Part shown: one piece after another, positions 9,814-18,717 of the stretch | How the letters are laid out: each line of letters opens with the position of its first letter | Position numbering within the stretch: the stretch's first letter is position 1 | Assembly: GCA_964478075.1 (NCBI GenBank) | Contig: CAYZGO010000019.1 | Location: 3,516 to 67,515 of the forward strand | DNA length: 64,000 bases | Origin: DAOUEX01 sp034430235 | GTDB lineage: Bacteria > Chloroflexota > Anaerolineae > UBA2200 | Direction: 5' to 3' | Translations under genes and position numbers: made by a program | Notes under the pieces: generated by a model | Databases searched by the model: none | What the model was told of the DNA's origin: nothing | Seen by the model: the letters and a program-made list of their open reading frames with translations, nothing else

Positions 9814-9933
9814 AGTAGCCTCTCCACGAACAAGTGGCATAGCGTCAGGACTTCAGGTGTATGGAAGATAGCCTCGAAGCTCCGGCCAGATGCATAGAGA
9901 CTCCTAGAGGCAGAAAGCAGGGTCAATTGCATT

Positions 9934-9951
9934 AGAGACAGCTTTGTCTCT
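9934..9951. promoter_or_regulatory. 18-bp palindrome, candidate GntR operator
   Basis: AGAGACA and TGTCTCT are exact inverse complements separated by 4 bp (GCTT). The site lies about 120 bp upstream of the gntR start. FadR-type regulators bind short palindromes close to their own gene. There is no T-run on either side, so it is not a normal terminator. Confidence 0.45.
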
Positions 9952-10204
9952 GTCATCTGGAACCAAATCTCCTACAGGTGCGTTTCAGGTTGGCAGCGGA
10001 TATAATACTGCCACTGAATCCAAGCAGGTGGCACTTCTTGCACGGTTTTGAGTCATTTGTGCGATTGAGTACTGCTGATGATTGGTGCTGCCGTTGGAAA
10101 CCGTTGCGTTCAGACAAAGTCGGTCTATGGATGCTGGCTGAAAACTGATATCTGCAAGGGATGTGGCCGTGTGCGGGCCGTGACTTCCGCGCTCGCTGGG
10201 TTAT

Positions 10205-10233
10205 TTGACAAAACTTGAAGAATGTCGTATATT
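10205..10233 (+). promoter_or_regulatory. Consensus sigma-70-type promoter for the Liv-ECF run
   Basis: TTGACA (10205-10210), exactly 17 bp, then TATATT (10228-10233). Transcription would start near 10240, leaving a leader of about 400 nt before the first coding start at 10648. Confidence 0.75.
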
Positions 10234-10308
10234 AAGGATGTCTAATGTCGACTTATGACACTTATACTATACAGCGAAATTCGAGTGCTGTCAAATAGAC
10301 TGGAATGG

Positions 10309-10350
10309 GAAGTGTTGAAAAGCACAGTTGTTACTTCAAACCAACACTTC
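10309..10350 (+). promoter_or_regulatory. Leader hairpin upstream of first Liv binding protein
   Basis: GAAGTGTTG (10309-10317) pairs perfectly with CAACACTTC (10342-10350) over a 24-nt loop. It lies inside the long leader of the Liv-ECF run. Confidence 0.4.
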
Positions 10351-10390
10351 GTCTTGTGGTTACTATGATTATTACCTAGCCTACCTTGTA

Positions 10391-10416
10391 GGCCGAGTTA
10401 ACGAGCTCGGACCTTT
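10391..10416 (+). terminator. Possible attenuator in the leader
   Basis: GGCCGAG and CTCGG-A-CC form a short stem (one bulged A) followed by TTTT. It stands between the strong promoter and the first gene, where it could attenuate transcription. The stem is short, so this is tentative. Confidence 0.35.
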
Positions 10417-10647
10417 TGAGCAACTTCTTGATACGCGGGGCACCAGAGCGCTAAGTGGTAGGAGTTGCGGTTTTGATTGAATGCTACGGATTCTACGGTG
10501 GGCAGTTTATGCCATGAAGATGAGATAGCCTATCGATACTTTGATTATTGGAGGTGTACGGCCACTGGAATCGGAATGGCCACCCGGCACTTGGTTAGCC
10601 CGCAAGGGACTCTGGAAGTAATGATTGAGTCGAAAGGAGAAGTAGAA

Positions 10648-11949
10648 ATGAAAAGCAAGGTCTGGATTCTCGTCGCTGTTCTCACCGTTGTTTGCATGGT
10701 AGTGACGTCTTGTGCGCCTGCAGCCACACCCACGCCAACGCCAATCGAGGTTAAAGCTACGCCCGTGCCTCCCACACCGACATCAGTGCCGGTAGAACCA
10801 ATCACGATCGGAACTTTGTTCCCGCGTAGTGGAGCTATTGCCATGCTCGGGGAACAAGCTTGGCGTGGCGGTGAAATCGCCAGAAAACTGGTTAACGAGA
10901 AAGGCGGAGTCAACGGCCGTCCAGTGCTCTTTGCCGATGCGGATGGACCCGACCCAGAGGCAGCAACAACTGAAGCGGAGCGTCTCATTTCCAAAGAGAA
11001 CGTGCCTGTGATTATCGGCTCTCTGACGAGTAGTAATGCTCTGGCCATCGCGGCGGTTACTGAGCGCAATGGCGTGATCCTGTGGGAAACAACAGGCATC
11101 TCCGATGAAATAACGGGCAAAGGTTACAAGTTCGTTTTGCGAACTTGCGACAGAGGCGCGGCGCGTGGAGCGTCTGCTGTCCTGGTCGCGACGGAGAGTA
11201 TAGCACCCCTTTTAGGCATCTCAGAGGAGACACTGCGCATTGCGATGGTGCATGAGGACTCTAGTTATGGGCAGTCGCAGGTGCAGGGTGCTGTGGAGGA
11301 AATGGAGAAACGGGGATTAAGTTTTGTTATGCTGGAGGGGTACAGTAAGACCGCTACAGATTTGTCAGGATTGGTCTTGCGCCTTGGCGATGCTAAGCCC
11401 GATGTGATCCTCACAGTGGGCTACATCAATGACGCGCAGATCTTGTGCAACCAGTTGCGACAGTATAGCGTAATCCCAAAGGCTCTGGTGGGAGGCGGTG
11501 CAGGCTACACGGACCCGCAATTTGCGGCTGGACAAGGGGAGTACGCAGACGGTGTCATGGGCATTGACATGCCCAGCAATCTGCCTCTGGACAGATTTCG
11601 GTCAGCTGATGTACGTGCCCTAGTTGACGAGTTCCGAAAGCGGTATATGGAGGAATACGAAGTCACTGAGGTACCATTGGCAGCCGAGGTTAACTTCATG
11701 GGCACCTACGTTTTACTTAACGACGTGTTGCCAAAGGCTGAGAACATGGAGCCTGAAAGCATTCGCAAGGCCGCTATGGCAATCAACATCGCCGAAACGG
11801 TGCTCGGTTGGTCTGTCAGATTCGATGAGACTGGGCAGAATCTGGGAGCCGTGCCAGTTGCCTATCAGTGGGCAGGCGGCAGCAAGGTCATCGTCTGGCC
11901 TGAGGAGTTGGCTGATAGGGAGATGAAAGATCTTCCACTGCGTTGGTGA
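10648..11949 (+). CDS. Branched-chain-amino-acid-type ABC transporter substrate-binding lipoprotein
   Basis: A type I periplasmic-binding-fold receptor (Peripla_BP_6 / LivJ-like), 433 residues. The chosen ATG follows AAAGGAGA and opens a signal peptide ending in a Ser-Cys lipobox; an in-frame extension back to 10477 lacks these. The mature end is Cys-Ala-Pro-Ala-Ala-Thr plus a Thr/Pro linker, then the binding fold starting at ITIGTLFPRSG. Family landmarks are GGEIARKLVNEKGGVNGRP and VPVIIGSLTSS. It feeds the LivH/M/G/F proteins that follow. Such receptors take amino acids, amides, short peptides or aromatic acids; the ligand cannot be read from sequence. The peptidases downstream suggest an amino-acid-like or peptide-like ligand. 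Confidence 0.9.
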   Translation: MKSKVWILVAVLTVVCMVVTSCAPAATPTPTPIEVKATPVPPTPTSVPVEPITIGTLFPRSGAIAMLGEQAWRGGEIARKLVNEKGGVNGRPVLFADADGPDPEAATTEAERLISKENVPVIIGSLTSSNALAIAAVTERNGVILWETTGISDEITGKGYKFVLRTCDRGAARGASAVLVATESIAPLLGISEETLRIAMVHEDSSYGQSQVQGAVEEMEKRGLSFVMLEGYSKTATDLSGLVLRLGDAKPDVILTVGYINDAQILCNQLRQYSVIPKALVGGGAGYTDPQFAAGQGEYADGVMGIDMPSNLPLDRFRSADVRALVDEFRKRYMEEYEVTEVPLAAEVNFMGTYVLLNDVLPKAENMEPESIRKAAMAINIAETVLGWSVRFDETGQNLGAVPVAYQWAGGSKVIVWPEELADREMKDLPLRW

Positions 11950-12106
11950 CAGCGTTGATTCGCGTACACCATCTCCTGGCTGTTCAGAATACGGCTGGTT
12001 CCTTTTCTACGCACCACGTTTAGGAGTTAGGCATGACGCCGGAAGCACAAACTGCATCCTCACAAGCCGGCGCCATGCCTAATCAGGAAATGTAAGGAAG
12101 GAGAAG

Positions 12107-12964
12107 ATGTCTAACCTCCCACAGCTTATCATTTCGGGGTTGCTCTGTGGAGGCATATATGGGCTAGTCAGTGTTGGCCTAACGCTAATCTTTGGTGTGC
12201 TTAACCTAGTGAACTTTGCTCACGGTGAGTTCCTCATGTTAGGCATGTATTCTGCCTTTTGGATATTCAACCTGGCAGGCCTGGATCCTTACCTCTCTGC
12301 CCCCCTGGTCTTGCTGCTCATGTTCGCAGTTGGCATGTTGATAGAGAGATTGCTAATACGGCCTGTGATTCAGGCACCGCATGTAGTGCAGATCATGGTT
12401 ACGCTAGGTTTGTCAGGAGTCCTGCAGAACCTGGCTCTGGTTCTCTGGTCAAGTAATTACAGAACGGCACGTACTGCCTACTCGCACACTATCCTTCGCA
12501 TGGGAAGCATCTCTATGACTGTGCCTCACCTAGTGGCTTTCAGCGTGGCGCTTGGTGCCACAGCAATCCTTTATTTGTATATACAGAATAGTTACGTTGG
12601 CAAGGCTATTCGAGCTACTGCTCAAGATATCGTGGCTGCGCGCTTAATGGGTATTGACGTAGACAAGATCTATCTGTGGGCATATACTGCAGGAATCGTA
12701 CTGGTAGGCTTGGCTGGGCTTTTACTCGTCCCTGTGTACCCGGTCCATCCAACGGTAGGAGCAGGTTTTGTCAATGCCGCGTTTGTTTCGGTTGTTCTTG
12801 GTGGCTTGGGTAGTATTCCTGGCGCAATGGCAGGCGGACTTATTATTGGCCTGATTGAAGTGCTCGCTGGCTATTATCTGGGTGCTCAGTTCCAACAGGC
12901 AGCTTACTTCGTAGTATTTATTCTGATTCTCACTCTGCGTCCCTCCGGTCTTTTTAGACGATAA
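12107..12964 (+). CDS. livH: Branched-chain-amino-acid-type ABC transporter permease (LivH-like)
   Basis: Membrane permease of 285 residues with about eight hydrophobic segments. The signature LTLIFGVLNLVNFAHGEFLMLGMY lies near the N-terminus (about residues 25-48) and the EAA-like segment AIRATAQDIVAARLMGID near 165-182. The start follows AAGGAAGGAG. It pairs with the LivM-like permease downstream, across an unusually long 287-bp gap for an operon. Family identity is secure; the substrate is not. Confidence 0.9.
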   Translation: MSNLPQLIISGLLCGGIYGLVSVGLTLIFGVLNLVNFAHGEFLMLGMYSAFWIFNLAGLDPYLSAPLVLLLMFAVGMLIERLLIRPVIQAPHVVQIMVTLGLSGVLQNLALVLWSSNYRTARTAYSHTILRMGSISMTVPHLVAFSVALGATAILYLYIQNSYVGKAIRATAQDIVAARLMGIDVDKIYLWAYTAGIVLVGLAGLLLVPVYPVHPTVGAGFVNAAFVSVVLGGLGSIPGAMAGGLIIGLIEVLAGYYLGAQFQQAAYFVVFILILTLRPSGLFRR

Positions 12965-13251
12965 TCTGTGCACATTTTGGTTGTGTTCACGAAAGCTGTA
13001 GTGACCCCCTGTCCATTTGGGTGTGGCTGCAATCTGTGGAAACCTCCTGCAGGCCCTGGCGTACTGTGCGAAAATAGCCACTAGTGACAGAAAACGCGCC
13101 TGGAGCCAAGATTGCAGGCCATGAACCTGCGGGAGGTTCACACTTCCGTGGGTTTTAGCCGGAATCTATTGATTTCCAAAAGGTCCGTTGATCATGCGCT
13201 AATCGGTCTTGCAGTAGCTATTGAGGGGACGAGAGATAGGGGAGTAAAGTC
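12965..13251. other. 287-bp gap inside the Liv operon
   Basis: No coding frame is convincing. A 13-bp inverted repeat with one mismatch is present (AACCTCCTGCAGG near 13040 with CCTGCGGGAGGTT near 13126). The loop of about 75 nt makes it a weak structure. It may be an mRNA-processing or repeat remnant. Confidence 0.35.
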
Positions 13252-14220
13252 ATGCTTTCTACCACGGGCAATAGACCTTGGCGCCTGCCAGTCGTTACTC
13301 TCGCTGCTTTGGGGATTCTGCCTTTTCTAGTCACAAACGCGTACTATCGTGACTGGATGTTTATGGCCTATTTATGGGGCGGGCTCAGTGCAGCTTGGAA
13401 TATAATCGGGGGATATGCGGGACAGCTTTCCATAGGACATGCGATGTTTTTTGGCTTGGGTGCGTATGCATCGACACTTCTTTACGTTGACTTTGGTCTT
13501 TCTCCGTGGGTTGGTATGTTGGTCGGTGGGCTAATCGCCGTCCTGGCAGCTTTTGTCCTCGGTGCGACTACTTTCCGGTTACGAGGCTCCTTCTTTGTCT
13601 TGTCCACTATTGCTTTTTCTGAGGTATTGCGACTCATGGCTATTGCCTGGCGTTCTTTGACGCGGGGCTCTCTGGGCATAATCATTGACTTCAAGCCCAG
13701 CCTTGCGCATATGACGTGGCGCGGTAAACTGCCCTATGTGTATTTGGCGTTTGCCTACATGGCGTTGATATATATTCTATGTATCGTCATTGAACGTACC
13801 AAATTTGGCTATTCTCTAGTGGCTTTACGGGAGAATGAAGACGCCGCGCAAGCGCTTGGGGTCAATACAGCTCGAAATAAGGTCATTGCACTAGTATTAA
13901 GCGCTTTTCTTACTGCAGTAGGGGGTACGTTATATGCTCAATACAGGCTGTTCATTGAGCCTGATATGGTGTTCCGCGTTATGGTTTCAGTCCAGATGAC
14001 CCTTATCGCTATTATAGGTGGCTTGGGCACTGCTCTAGGACCGATTATTGGCGCTCTGCTTCTTGTGCCTCTGAGTGGCTTTTTGCGAGGTGAATTGGTG
14101 ATGGTAAGCGGCCTACACGGCTTAGTCTATAGTCTTGCGCTCATAGTTGTGATTCGATTTGCTCCCCGAGGGATATTCGGATATTTCTCCAGACGAACAC
14201 ATTCGGGTTATAGTGAATAG
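13252..14220 (+). CDS. livM: Branched-chain-amino-acid-type ABC transporter permease (LivM-like)
   Basis: Second membrane subunit, 322 residues. The family signature AWNIIGGYAGQLSIGHAMFFGLGAY lies at about residues 47-71 and the coupling segment LVALRENEDAAQALGVNT near 190-207. The start ATG follows GGGGAG. It forms the heterodimeric channel with the preceding LivH-like protein and docks to the two ATPases downstream. Confidence 0.9.
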   Translation: MLSTTGNRPWRLPVVTLAALGILPFLVTNAYYRDWMFMAYLWGGLSAAWNIIGGYAGQLSIGHAMFFGLGAYASTLLYVDFGLSPWVGMLVGGLIAVLAAFVLGATTFRLRGSFFVLSTIAFSEVLRLMAIAWRSLTRGSLGIIIDFKPSLAHMTWRGKLPYVYLAFAYMALIYILCIVIERTKFGYSLVALRENEDAAQALGVNTARNKVIALVLSAFLTAVGGTLYAQYRLFIEPDMVFRVMVSVQMTLIAIIGGLGTALGPIIGALLLVPLSGFLRGELVMVSGLHGLVYSLALIVVIRFAPRGIFGYFSRRTHSGYSE

Positions 14221-14238
14221 CAAAGGGATTGGCTAAGT

Positions 14239-14961
14239 ATGCTCTTAGAAGCTAATGGTGTGCTGAAGACCTTTGGTGGTTTGCTTGCTGTCAACCAAGT
14301 GAGCATCAATGTTGCCCAAGGAGAAATCGTTGGGTTGATAGGTCCAAACGGAGCAGGCAAGACTACTCTATTCAATTGTCTCGCTGGTTATTATAAACCC
14401 GATCAAGGTCAAATCTCTTTCTTGGGTCAGAATACTACAGCTAAACTTCCGTACCAGATCTGCCGGGCTGGTCTTGTTCGTACCTTTCAAACAGCAAAAC
14501 CGTTTGATGAGATGAGCGTGCTCGATAACGTTATGGTGGGCGCTTTTGCCCGCACAAAGGACGCTATCTGCGCCAGGAGAATCGCCTTAGAGATGCTCGA
14601 GTTGGCAGGCCTCGAGCGTAGAATGAATGATTGGGCCAAGGGGCTCACTATAGCCGATCGCAAAAAGCTGGAACTGGCTAGAGCCCTGGCTACCAAGCCC
14701 GTGTTGCTCCTTCTAGACGAACTCATGGCGGGACTTAATCCTGCTGAGATCCAAGAGATGCTTCATCTCTTGCGTGAGGTGAACAAGCGGGGCATTACCT
14801 TGTTCATCATTGAACATATCATGGCCGCGATCATGAACGTTTCTCAACGTATCATAGTCATGCAGCATGGCGAGAAGATTGGCGAAGGAACGCCTCAGGA
14901 AATCTCGCACGATCCTCTGATTATCCAGGCGTATCTAGGCGAGGAGGATCTCATTGCTTAG
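14239..14961 (+). CDS. livG: ABC transporter ATPase (LivG-like), atypical signature motif
   Basis: Cytosolic ATPase of 240 residues. Walker A is GPNGAGKTT near residue 34, Walker B LLLLDE near 155, and the switch histidine lies in IIEHIM. The C-terminal LivG extension GEGTPQEISHDPLIIQAYLGEE is present. The ABC signature, normally LSGGQ-like, reads LTIADRKKLELARAL. Similar departures are known in some LivG subfamilies, so it is probably functional rather than decayed. Its last codons overlap the TTG start of the next ATPase. Confidence 0.9.
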   Translation: MLLEANGVLKTFGGLLAVNQVSINVAQGEIVGLIGPNGAGKTTLFNCLAGYYKPDQGQISFLGQNTTAKLPYQICRAGLVRTFQTAKPFDEMSVLDNVMVGAFARTKDAICARRIALEMLELAGLERRMNDWAKGLTIADRKKLELARALATKPVLLLLDELMAGLNPAEIQEMLHLLREVNKRGITLFIIEHIMAAIMNVSQRIIVMQHGEKIGEGTPQEISHDPLIIQAYLGEEDLIA

Positions 14962-15661
14962 AGTCGAGAATCTAAAAGTAGCCTATGGGGATGTGGAGGT
15001 TCTTCATGGCGTATCCCTACATGTAGAAGAAGGGGAGGTCGTTGCTATAGTAGGCGCTAACGGTGCTGGCAAGACTACGCTACTTTCAGCGATTTCGGGC
15101 ATTGTGCCGAAAAGGGCCGGCGAAATCTTTGTCGAGGGAGCCCCAACAGGAAATTTGCCTCCTTATGCTATTGTGGAAAGGGGGATCGTGCACATTCCTG
15201 AGGGTAGGCGTCTGTTCCCCATGATGACCGTATGGGAGAACCTGGAGCTGGGTGCCTACACCAAATTAGCACGCCAGCGCAAAGACCAAACCTTAAAGCA
15301 GGTTTTCGAACTGTTCCCAGTGCTAGGTGAGCGCCGGAGTCAGCTGGCCTGCTCTCTCAGTGGTGGCGAAGCACAGATGTGTGCTATCGCACGAGGATTG
15401 ATGGCCCTGCCAAAACTGCTCATGTTGGATGAACCGTCGTTTGGGTTAGCTCCGCTGCTAGTGCAGACTTGCTTTCGAATCATCGCTGAGTTAAATCAGA
15501 ACCATGGTACTACAATACTCCTCGTAGAGCAGAATGTCCGCCATTCATTGAGGATGGCCAGCAGAGCCTATGTGTTGGAGAACGGCAACGTCGTACTGGA
15601 GGGAGGTGGAAAGGAATTACTGAATGATGACCGGGTACGTAGGGCGTATCTTGGCTTGTAG
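14954..15661 (+). CDS. livF: ABC transporter ATPase (LivF-like)
   Basis: Second ATPase, 235 residues, with Walker A GANGAGKTT near residue 32, a normal signature LSGGEAQMCAIARGLM, Walker B LLMLDEP, and the typical LivF ending VRRAYLGL. The start is a TTG at 14954, 8 nt inside the end of livG and preceded by GAGGAGG, implying translational coupling. It completes an SBP-H-M-G-F importer. Confidence 0.92.
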   Translation: MLRVENLKVAYGDVEVLHGVSLHVEEGEVVAIVGANGAGKTTLLSAISGIVPKRAGEIFVEGAPTGNLPPYAIVERGIVHIPEGRRLFPMMTVWENLELGAYTKLARQRKDQTLKQVFELFPVLGERRSQLACSLSGGEAQMCAIARGLMALPKLLMLDEPSFGLAPLLVQTCFRIIAELNQNHGTTILLVEQNVRHSLRMASRAYVLENGNVVLEGGGKELLNDDRVRRAYLGL

Positions 15662-15724
15662 GCAAGCACTTTGGATGGGGCTGTGCAGGTAGTTCACAAC
15701 ACTTTGTCGAGGAGGTAGACTAAC

Positions 15725-16900
15725 ATGGCGTTGGAAGTTGATTGGGAACAAAGGATTGACTGGCCTGCTGTGCGGCAGCACAGAGTCAGTAGGCTGGTGC
15801 AGGAAATCCAGCATGCTGGCTTGGACGCAGTCATGTACACCAGGTTGGATGCTATTCGTTACATTGCCAGCTTTCGGCCTGTGACCAGCTTGTGGTTTCA
15901 TGGCAACAGGTATATCATATTTGTAACTGCAGATGGACACGTCAAATTTCTGGTTGCCAGCGGCGATCTCAATCGTGTCAGAATCACCATGCCATGGCTG
16001 ACAGACTACGTCCCGTTTCCCTTCTTGGCTGGCGAGGGCGTAGCTATCGTTGAGGAAGCAATCAAGGAACTGGGGTTGTCTGCGTCCAAGATCGGTACAG
16101 ATATGCTGCCTTTCAGCTTGTATGTGCCTCTGCGGGAACGATTGCCACGGGCGGTATTCCTCGATGGATTACCTGTCATTGAGAAAGCGCGGCGAGTGAA
16201 ACACCCTGATGAAATCCAGGTTATCCGCCAAGCCGCTGAGGTCGCCGATATCGGTATGCAGACGGCTCTGGCGACGGTTGCTCCAGGGGTGACTGAGTTG
16301 GAGGTTTCGGCGGCAGCAGTGTACGCGATGACGCTCGAGGGTTCGGAAGACGCACCCTATTTGCCGTTGGTGGAAAGTGGGGAGCATGGCTGGCTGGGAT
16401 ACCGTTTCCCCACTGACAAGCGAATCCGCTCTGGGGAGATGGTATATATTGACTGCGGCGCATGCATTATTAACGGATACAATGGTGATATTGCGCGTAC
16501 TACTGTTGTAGGTCAGCCCACAGAAGACCAGAAGGGCATCTACCGATGCATGTATGATATGCTTCGAGCAGGAACAGAGCAACTGCGTCCTGGGGTAACA
16601 ACCACTGAGGTGGTGGAGGCAATCCAAAAGGTAGCAGAAGCAGCAGGGTATTGGGAATATACCTACTTTGGCATTGTGGGTCATGGCATCGGTACTGATC
16701 TCCACGAAGCGCCAGCAATTGGGGAGAAAGTAATGGCAACCGAGAAGGCAACGGTTCTTATGAAAAACGAGGTAATTTGCTTGGAGCCAGGCGTGCTGCT
16801 GCCTGGAGTTGGCGGTGGACATGTAGAGAACATGATTCTCATCAGCGAGGATGGGCCGGAGCCTCTCACCAAAACACCGTTCGATGAGGATTTATTGTAG
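15725..16900 (+). CDS. M24 family metallopeptidase (Xaa-Pro aminopeptidase-like)
   Basis: A 391-residue two-domain protein: a creatinase/prolidase N-terminal domain (about 1-165), then the pita-bread metallopeptidase fold. Metal ligands are recognisable: Asp in VYIDCGA, Asp in NGD, His in GHGIG, Glu in CLEPG, and Glu in HVENM. The start ATG follows GAGGAGG. M24 members include proline peptidases, creatinase and DMSP lyase-like enzymes, so the reaction is not certain. Its place directly after the Liv importer suggests it acts on the imported compound. Two further M24 genes occur in this window. Confidence 0.85.
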   Translation: MALEVDWEQRIDWPAVRQHRVSRLVQEIQHAGLDAVMYTRLDAIRYIASFRPVTSLWFHGNRYIIFVTADGHVKFLVASGDLNRVRITMPWLTDYVPFPFLAGEGVAIVEEAIKELGLSASKIGTDMLPFSLYVPLRERLPRAVFLDGLPVIEKARRVKHPDEIQVIRQAAEVADIGMQTALATVAPGVTELEVSAAAVYAMTLEGSEDAPYLPLVESGEHGWLGYRFPTDKRIRSGEMVYIDCGACIINGYNGDIARTTVVGQPTEDQKGIYRCMYDMLRAGTEQLRPGVTTTEVVEAIQKVAEAAGYWEYTYFGIVGHGIGTDLHEAPAIGEKVMATEKATVLMKNEVICLEPGVLLPGVGGGHVENMILISEDGPEPLTKTPFDEDLL

Positions 16901-16932
16901 CATTTGAACCTTAGCCGGGGGTGGTGATGCTT

Positions 16933-17715
16933 ATGGATCTGCATTTGCAAGGCAAAGTAGTCATCGTGACAGGGGCAGGTCGCGGCATGGGTAGAGCGAT
17001 CTCCCTGACCTTTGCAAGTGAAGGAGCAAAGATCGTTTGTGTCGACCTTCAGGGAGCGGAAACCGTGGGCGCTGAAATCATGGCTGCAAATGGCGAAGCC
17101 ACTGGTATCACAGCAGATATCACGGAATGGGATCAGGTGGTGAAGATGCGGGAACACACATTGACCAAGTTTGGTCGAATTGATGTTCTCATCAACAACG
17201 CCGGGATTCTCCGCGAAGCGTACATTCATAAGATGGAGGAAGCCATCTGGGACAAGGTGATTGGCGTGAATTTGAAGGGTGTATTTCTGTGCTCAAAAGC
17301 TGTGATACCCACAATGATAAAACAAAGGAGTGGGAAGATCATCAGTGCCTCTTCGTTCGCCGCTATGATGCCCTCAGCAGGCCACGGAGCGTATGCTGCT
17401 GCAAAGATGGGCGTTATAGCTCTAACCAAAACCATGGCAGGCGAGCTGGGCCCGTATGGCATCAGGGCGATTGCTTATGTGCCGGGGGTAATTGCTACGG
17501 AGTTGACCAGGGAGATGCGGGAGAGAGCCGGCGCTCAAATGCTCAAGACTATCCCTGTTGGTCGGTTTGGTGATCCCAAAGATGTCGCAAATGTGGTCGT
17601 ATTCCTGGCGTCGGATCAGTCAGAGTATGTTAGCGGCGCGGTGGTGGAAATATCTGGCGGCAAGTTTTGCATACAGAACACCGAGGCAGCTAAACTTAGA
17701 GCCCAAGAGGCGTGA
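16933..17715 (+). CDS. Short-chain dehydrogenase/reductase (SDR, FabG-like)
   Basis: NAD(P)-dependent oxidoreductase of about 260 residues. It shows the cofactor motif TGAGRGMG, the stabilising NNAG, and the catalytic Tyr-x-x-x-Lys as YAAAK preceded by the serine in SASSFA. Two in-frame starts (16921 GTG, 16927 ATG) lie upstream; ATG 16933 has the best spacing from GGGGGTGG. FabG-like annotation is generic: the operon context favours a catabolic alcohol or hydroxy-acid dehydrogenase over fatty acid synthesis, but the substrate is unknown. Confidence 0.85.
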   Translation: MDLHLQGKVVIVTGAGRGMGRAISLTFASEGAKIVCVDLQGAETVGAEIMAANGEATGITADITEWDQVVKMREHTLTKFGRIDVLINNAGILREAYIHKMEEAIWDKVIGVNLKGVFLCSKAVIPTMIKQRSGKIISASSFAAMMPSAGHGAYAAAKMGVIALTKTMAGELGPYGIRAIAYVPGVIATELTREMRERAGAQMLKTIPVGRFGDPKDVANVVVFLASDQSEYVSGAVVEISGGKFCIQNTEAAKLRAQEA

Positions 17716-17856
17716 CCGCTGTCTAGGCAACTGCCGAACTTACCGGGAAGGTCGTTTCGCAATACGTAGGTTGCGGTGCCGCACCAGCAGTACCGGACGG
17801 CAACTGCTGCCCGGATTTGGATACGTCGACGGTGGGCATTTCATCGAGGAGGTGTA

Positions 17857-18717
17857 ATGGCAGAGCCCATTATCCGTGTGCAGAATTTGACCTTCGCCTA
17901 CAACGCTCAGTCGGAAAACCCCATTGTAGCTTTGCGTGACATTAACCTCGACATCTACCCCGGCGACTACCTGGTGATCGTTGGTCACAATGGCTCGGGC
18001 AAGTCCACTCTGGCCAAGAATTTTAATGCGCTGCTCACACCGACAGAAGGGGATGTGTGGGTGGCGGGAATGAACACCAAGGCCCGCGAGAACACGCTGG
18101 CCATCCGCTCGACCGTGGGCATGGTTTTTCAGATCCCTGACAATCAGATAGTGGCCACCGTGGTGGAAGAGGATGTTGCTTTTGGACCCGAGAACCTGGG
18201 TGTTCCGCGAGAGGAGATTATAGAGCGCGTGAAGTGGGCACTGGATATTGTAGACATGCAGGCTGAGCGCCTGCGAGCTCCTCATCTTCTGTCTGCTGGC
18301 CAAAAGCAACGTGTAGCCATCGCCGGGGTTATAGCTATGAGGCCCAAAGTGATCGTGCTTGATGAAGCCACAGCGTATCTGGATCCTGTGGGGCGCGAAG
18401 ACGTTCTGCGTGCCGTGCGCAAGCTCAACCAGGACGGGGTGACCGTGGTCGCGATCACGCACTTTATGCACGAGGCAGCGGAGGGTGACCGTGTATTGGT
18501 TCTGGAAAAGTCACGCGTTGTTATGCAGGGCACTCCCCGAGAAGTTTTTGGCCGTGTTGAGGAACTGCGTGAGCTGCAACTGGATGTGCCACAAACTACG
18601 GACCTGGCCTATCGGATCCACAAACGCCTGCCCGAGTTTCCCAGCGATTTGCTGATGGTTCCAGAGGTTGTAGACACGATTTCCGAGTTCGCGCTGCGAA
18701 AGGGGGTGCCAGCGTGA
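17857..18717 (+). CDS. ecfA1: ECF transporter ATPase A1
   Basis: First of two ATPases of an energy-coupling-factor vitamin/metal importer (286 residues). Walker A is GHNGSGKST, the Q-loop lies in FQIPDNQIVATVVEEDVAFGPENL (the typical CbiO/EcfA pattern), the signature is LSAGQKQRVAIAG and Walker B VIVLDEA. ATG 17857 follows GAGGAGG. Its stop overlaps the GTG of ecfA2 (GTGA), so the pair is translationally coupled. The module A1-A2-T is generic; substrate choice depends on an S component, one of which ends this run. Confidence 0.95.
   Translation: MAEPIIRVQNLTFAYNAQSENPIVALRDINLDIYPGDYLVIVGHNGSGKSTLAKNFNALLTPTEGDVWVAGMNTKARENTLAIRSTVGMVFQIPDNQIVATVVEEDVAFGPENLGVPREEIIERVKWALDIVDMQAERLRAPHLLSAGQKQRVAIAGVIAMRPKVIVLDEATAYLDPVGREDVLRAVRKLNQDGVTVVAITHFMHEAAEGDRVLVLEKSRVVMQGTPREVFGRVEELRELQLDVPQTTDLAYRIHKRLPEFPSDLLMVPEVVDTISEFALRKGVPA

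Larger units (their letters stand above)
9814..10647. other. Long divergent control region between pan/coa and Liv-ECF runs
   Basis: No gene of its own. It contains the 18-bp palindrome at 9934-9951, the plus-strand promoter at 10205-10233 and a roughly 400-nt leader with two hairpins. No riboswitch class that I can name is recognisable. Confidence 0.6.

Noticed and set aside
14239..14961. LivG as a decayed ATPase because of the odd signature
   Set aside because: Walker A, Walker B, switch His and C-terminal extension are intact, and the second LivG also departs from LSGGQ, so this is a subfamily trait.
16169..16822. 217-codon minus frame inside the M24 peptidase gene
   Set aside because: No family motifs, and the plus strand carries all five metal ligands of the peptidase.
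16933..17715. Naming the SDR as fabG
   Set aside because: It lies in a transport/peptidase run without other fatty acid genes; FabG-like motifs are shared by many SDRs.
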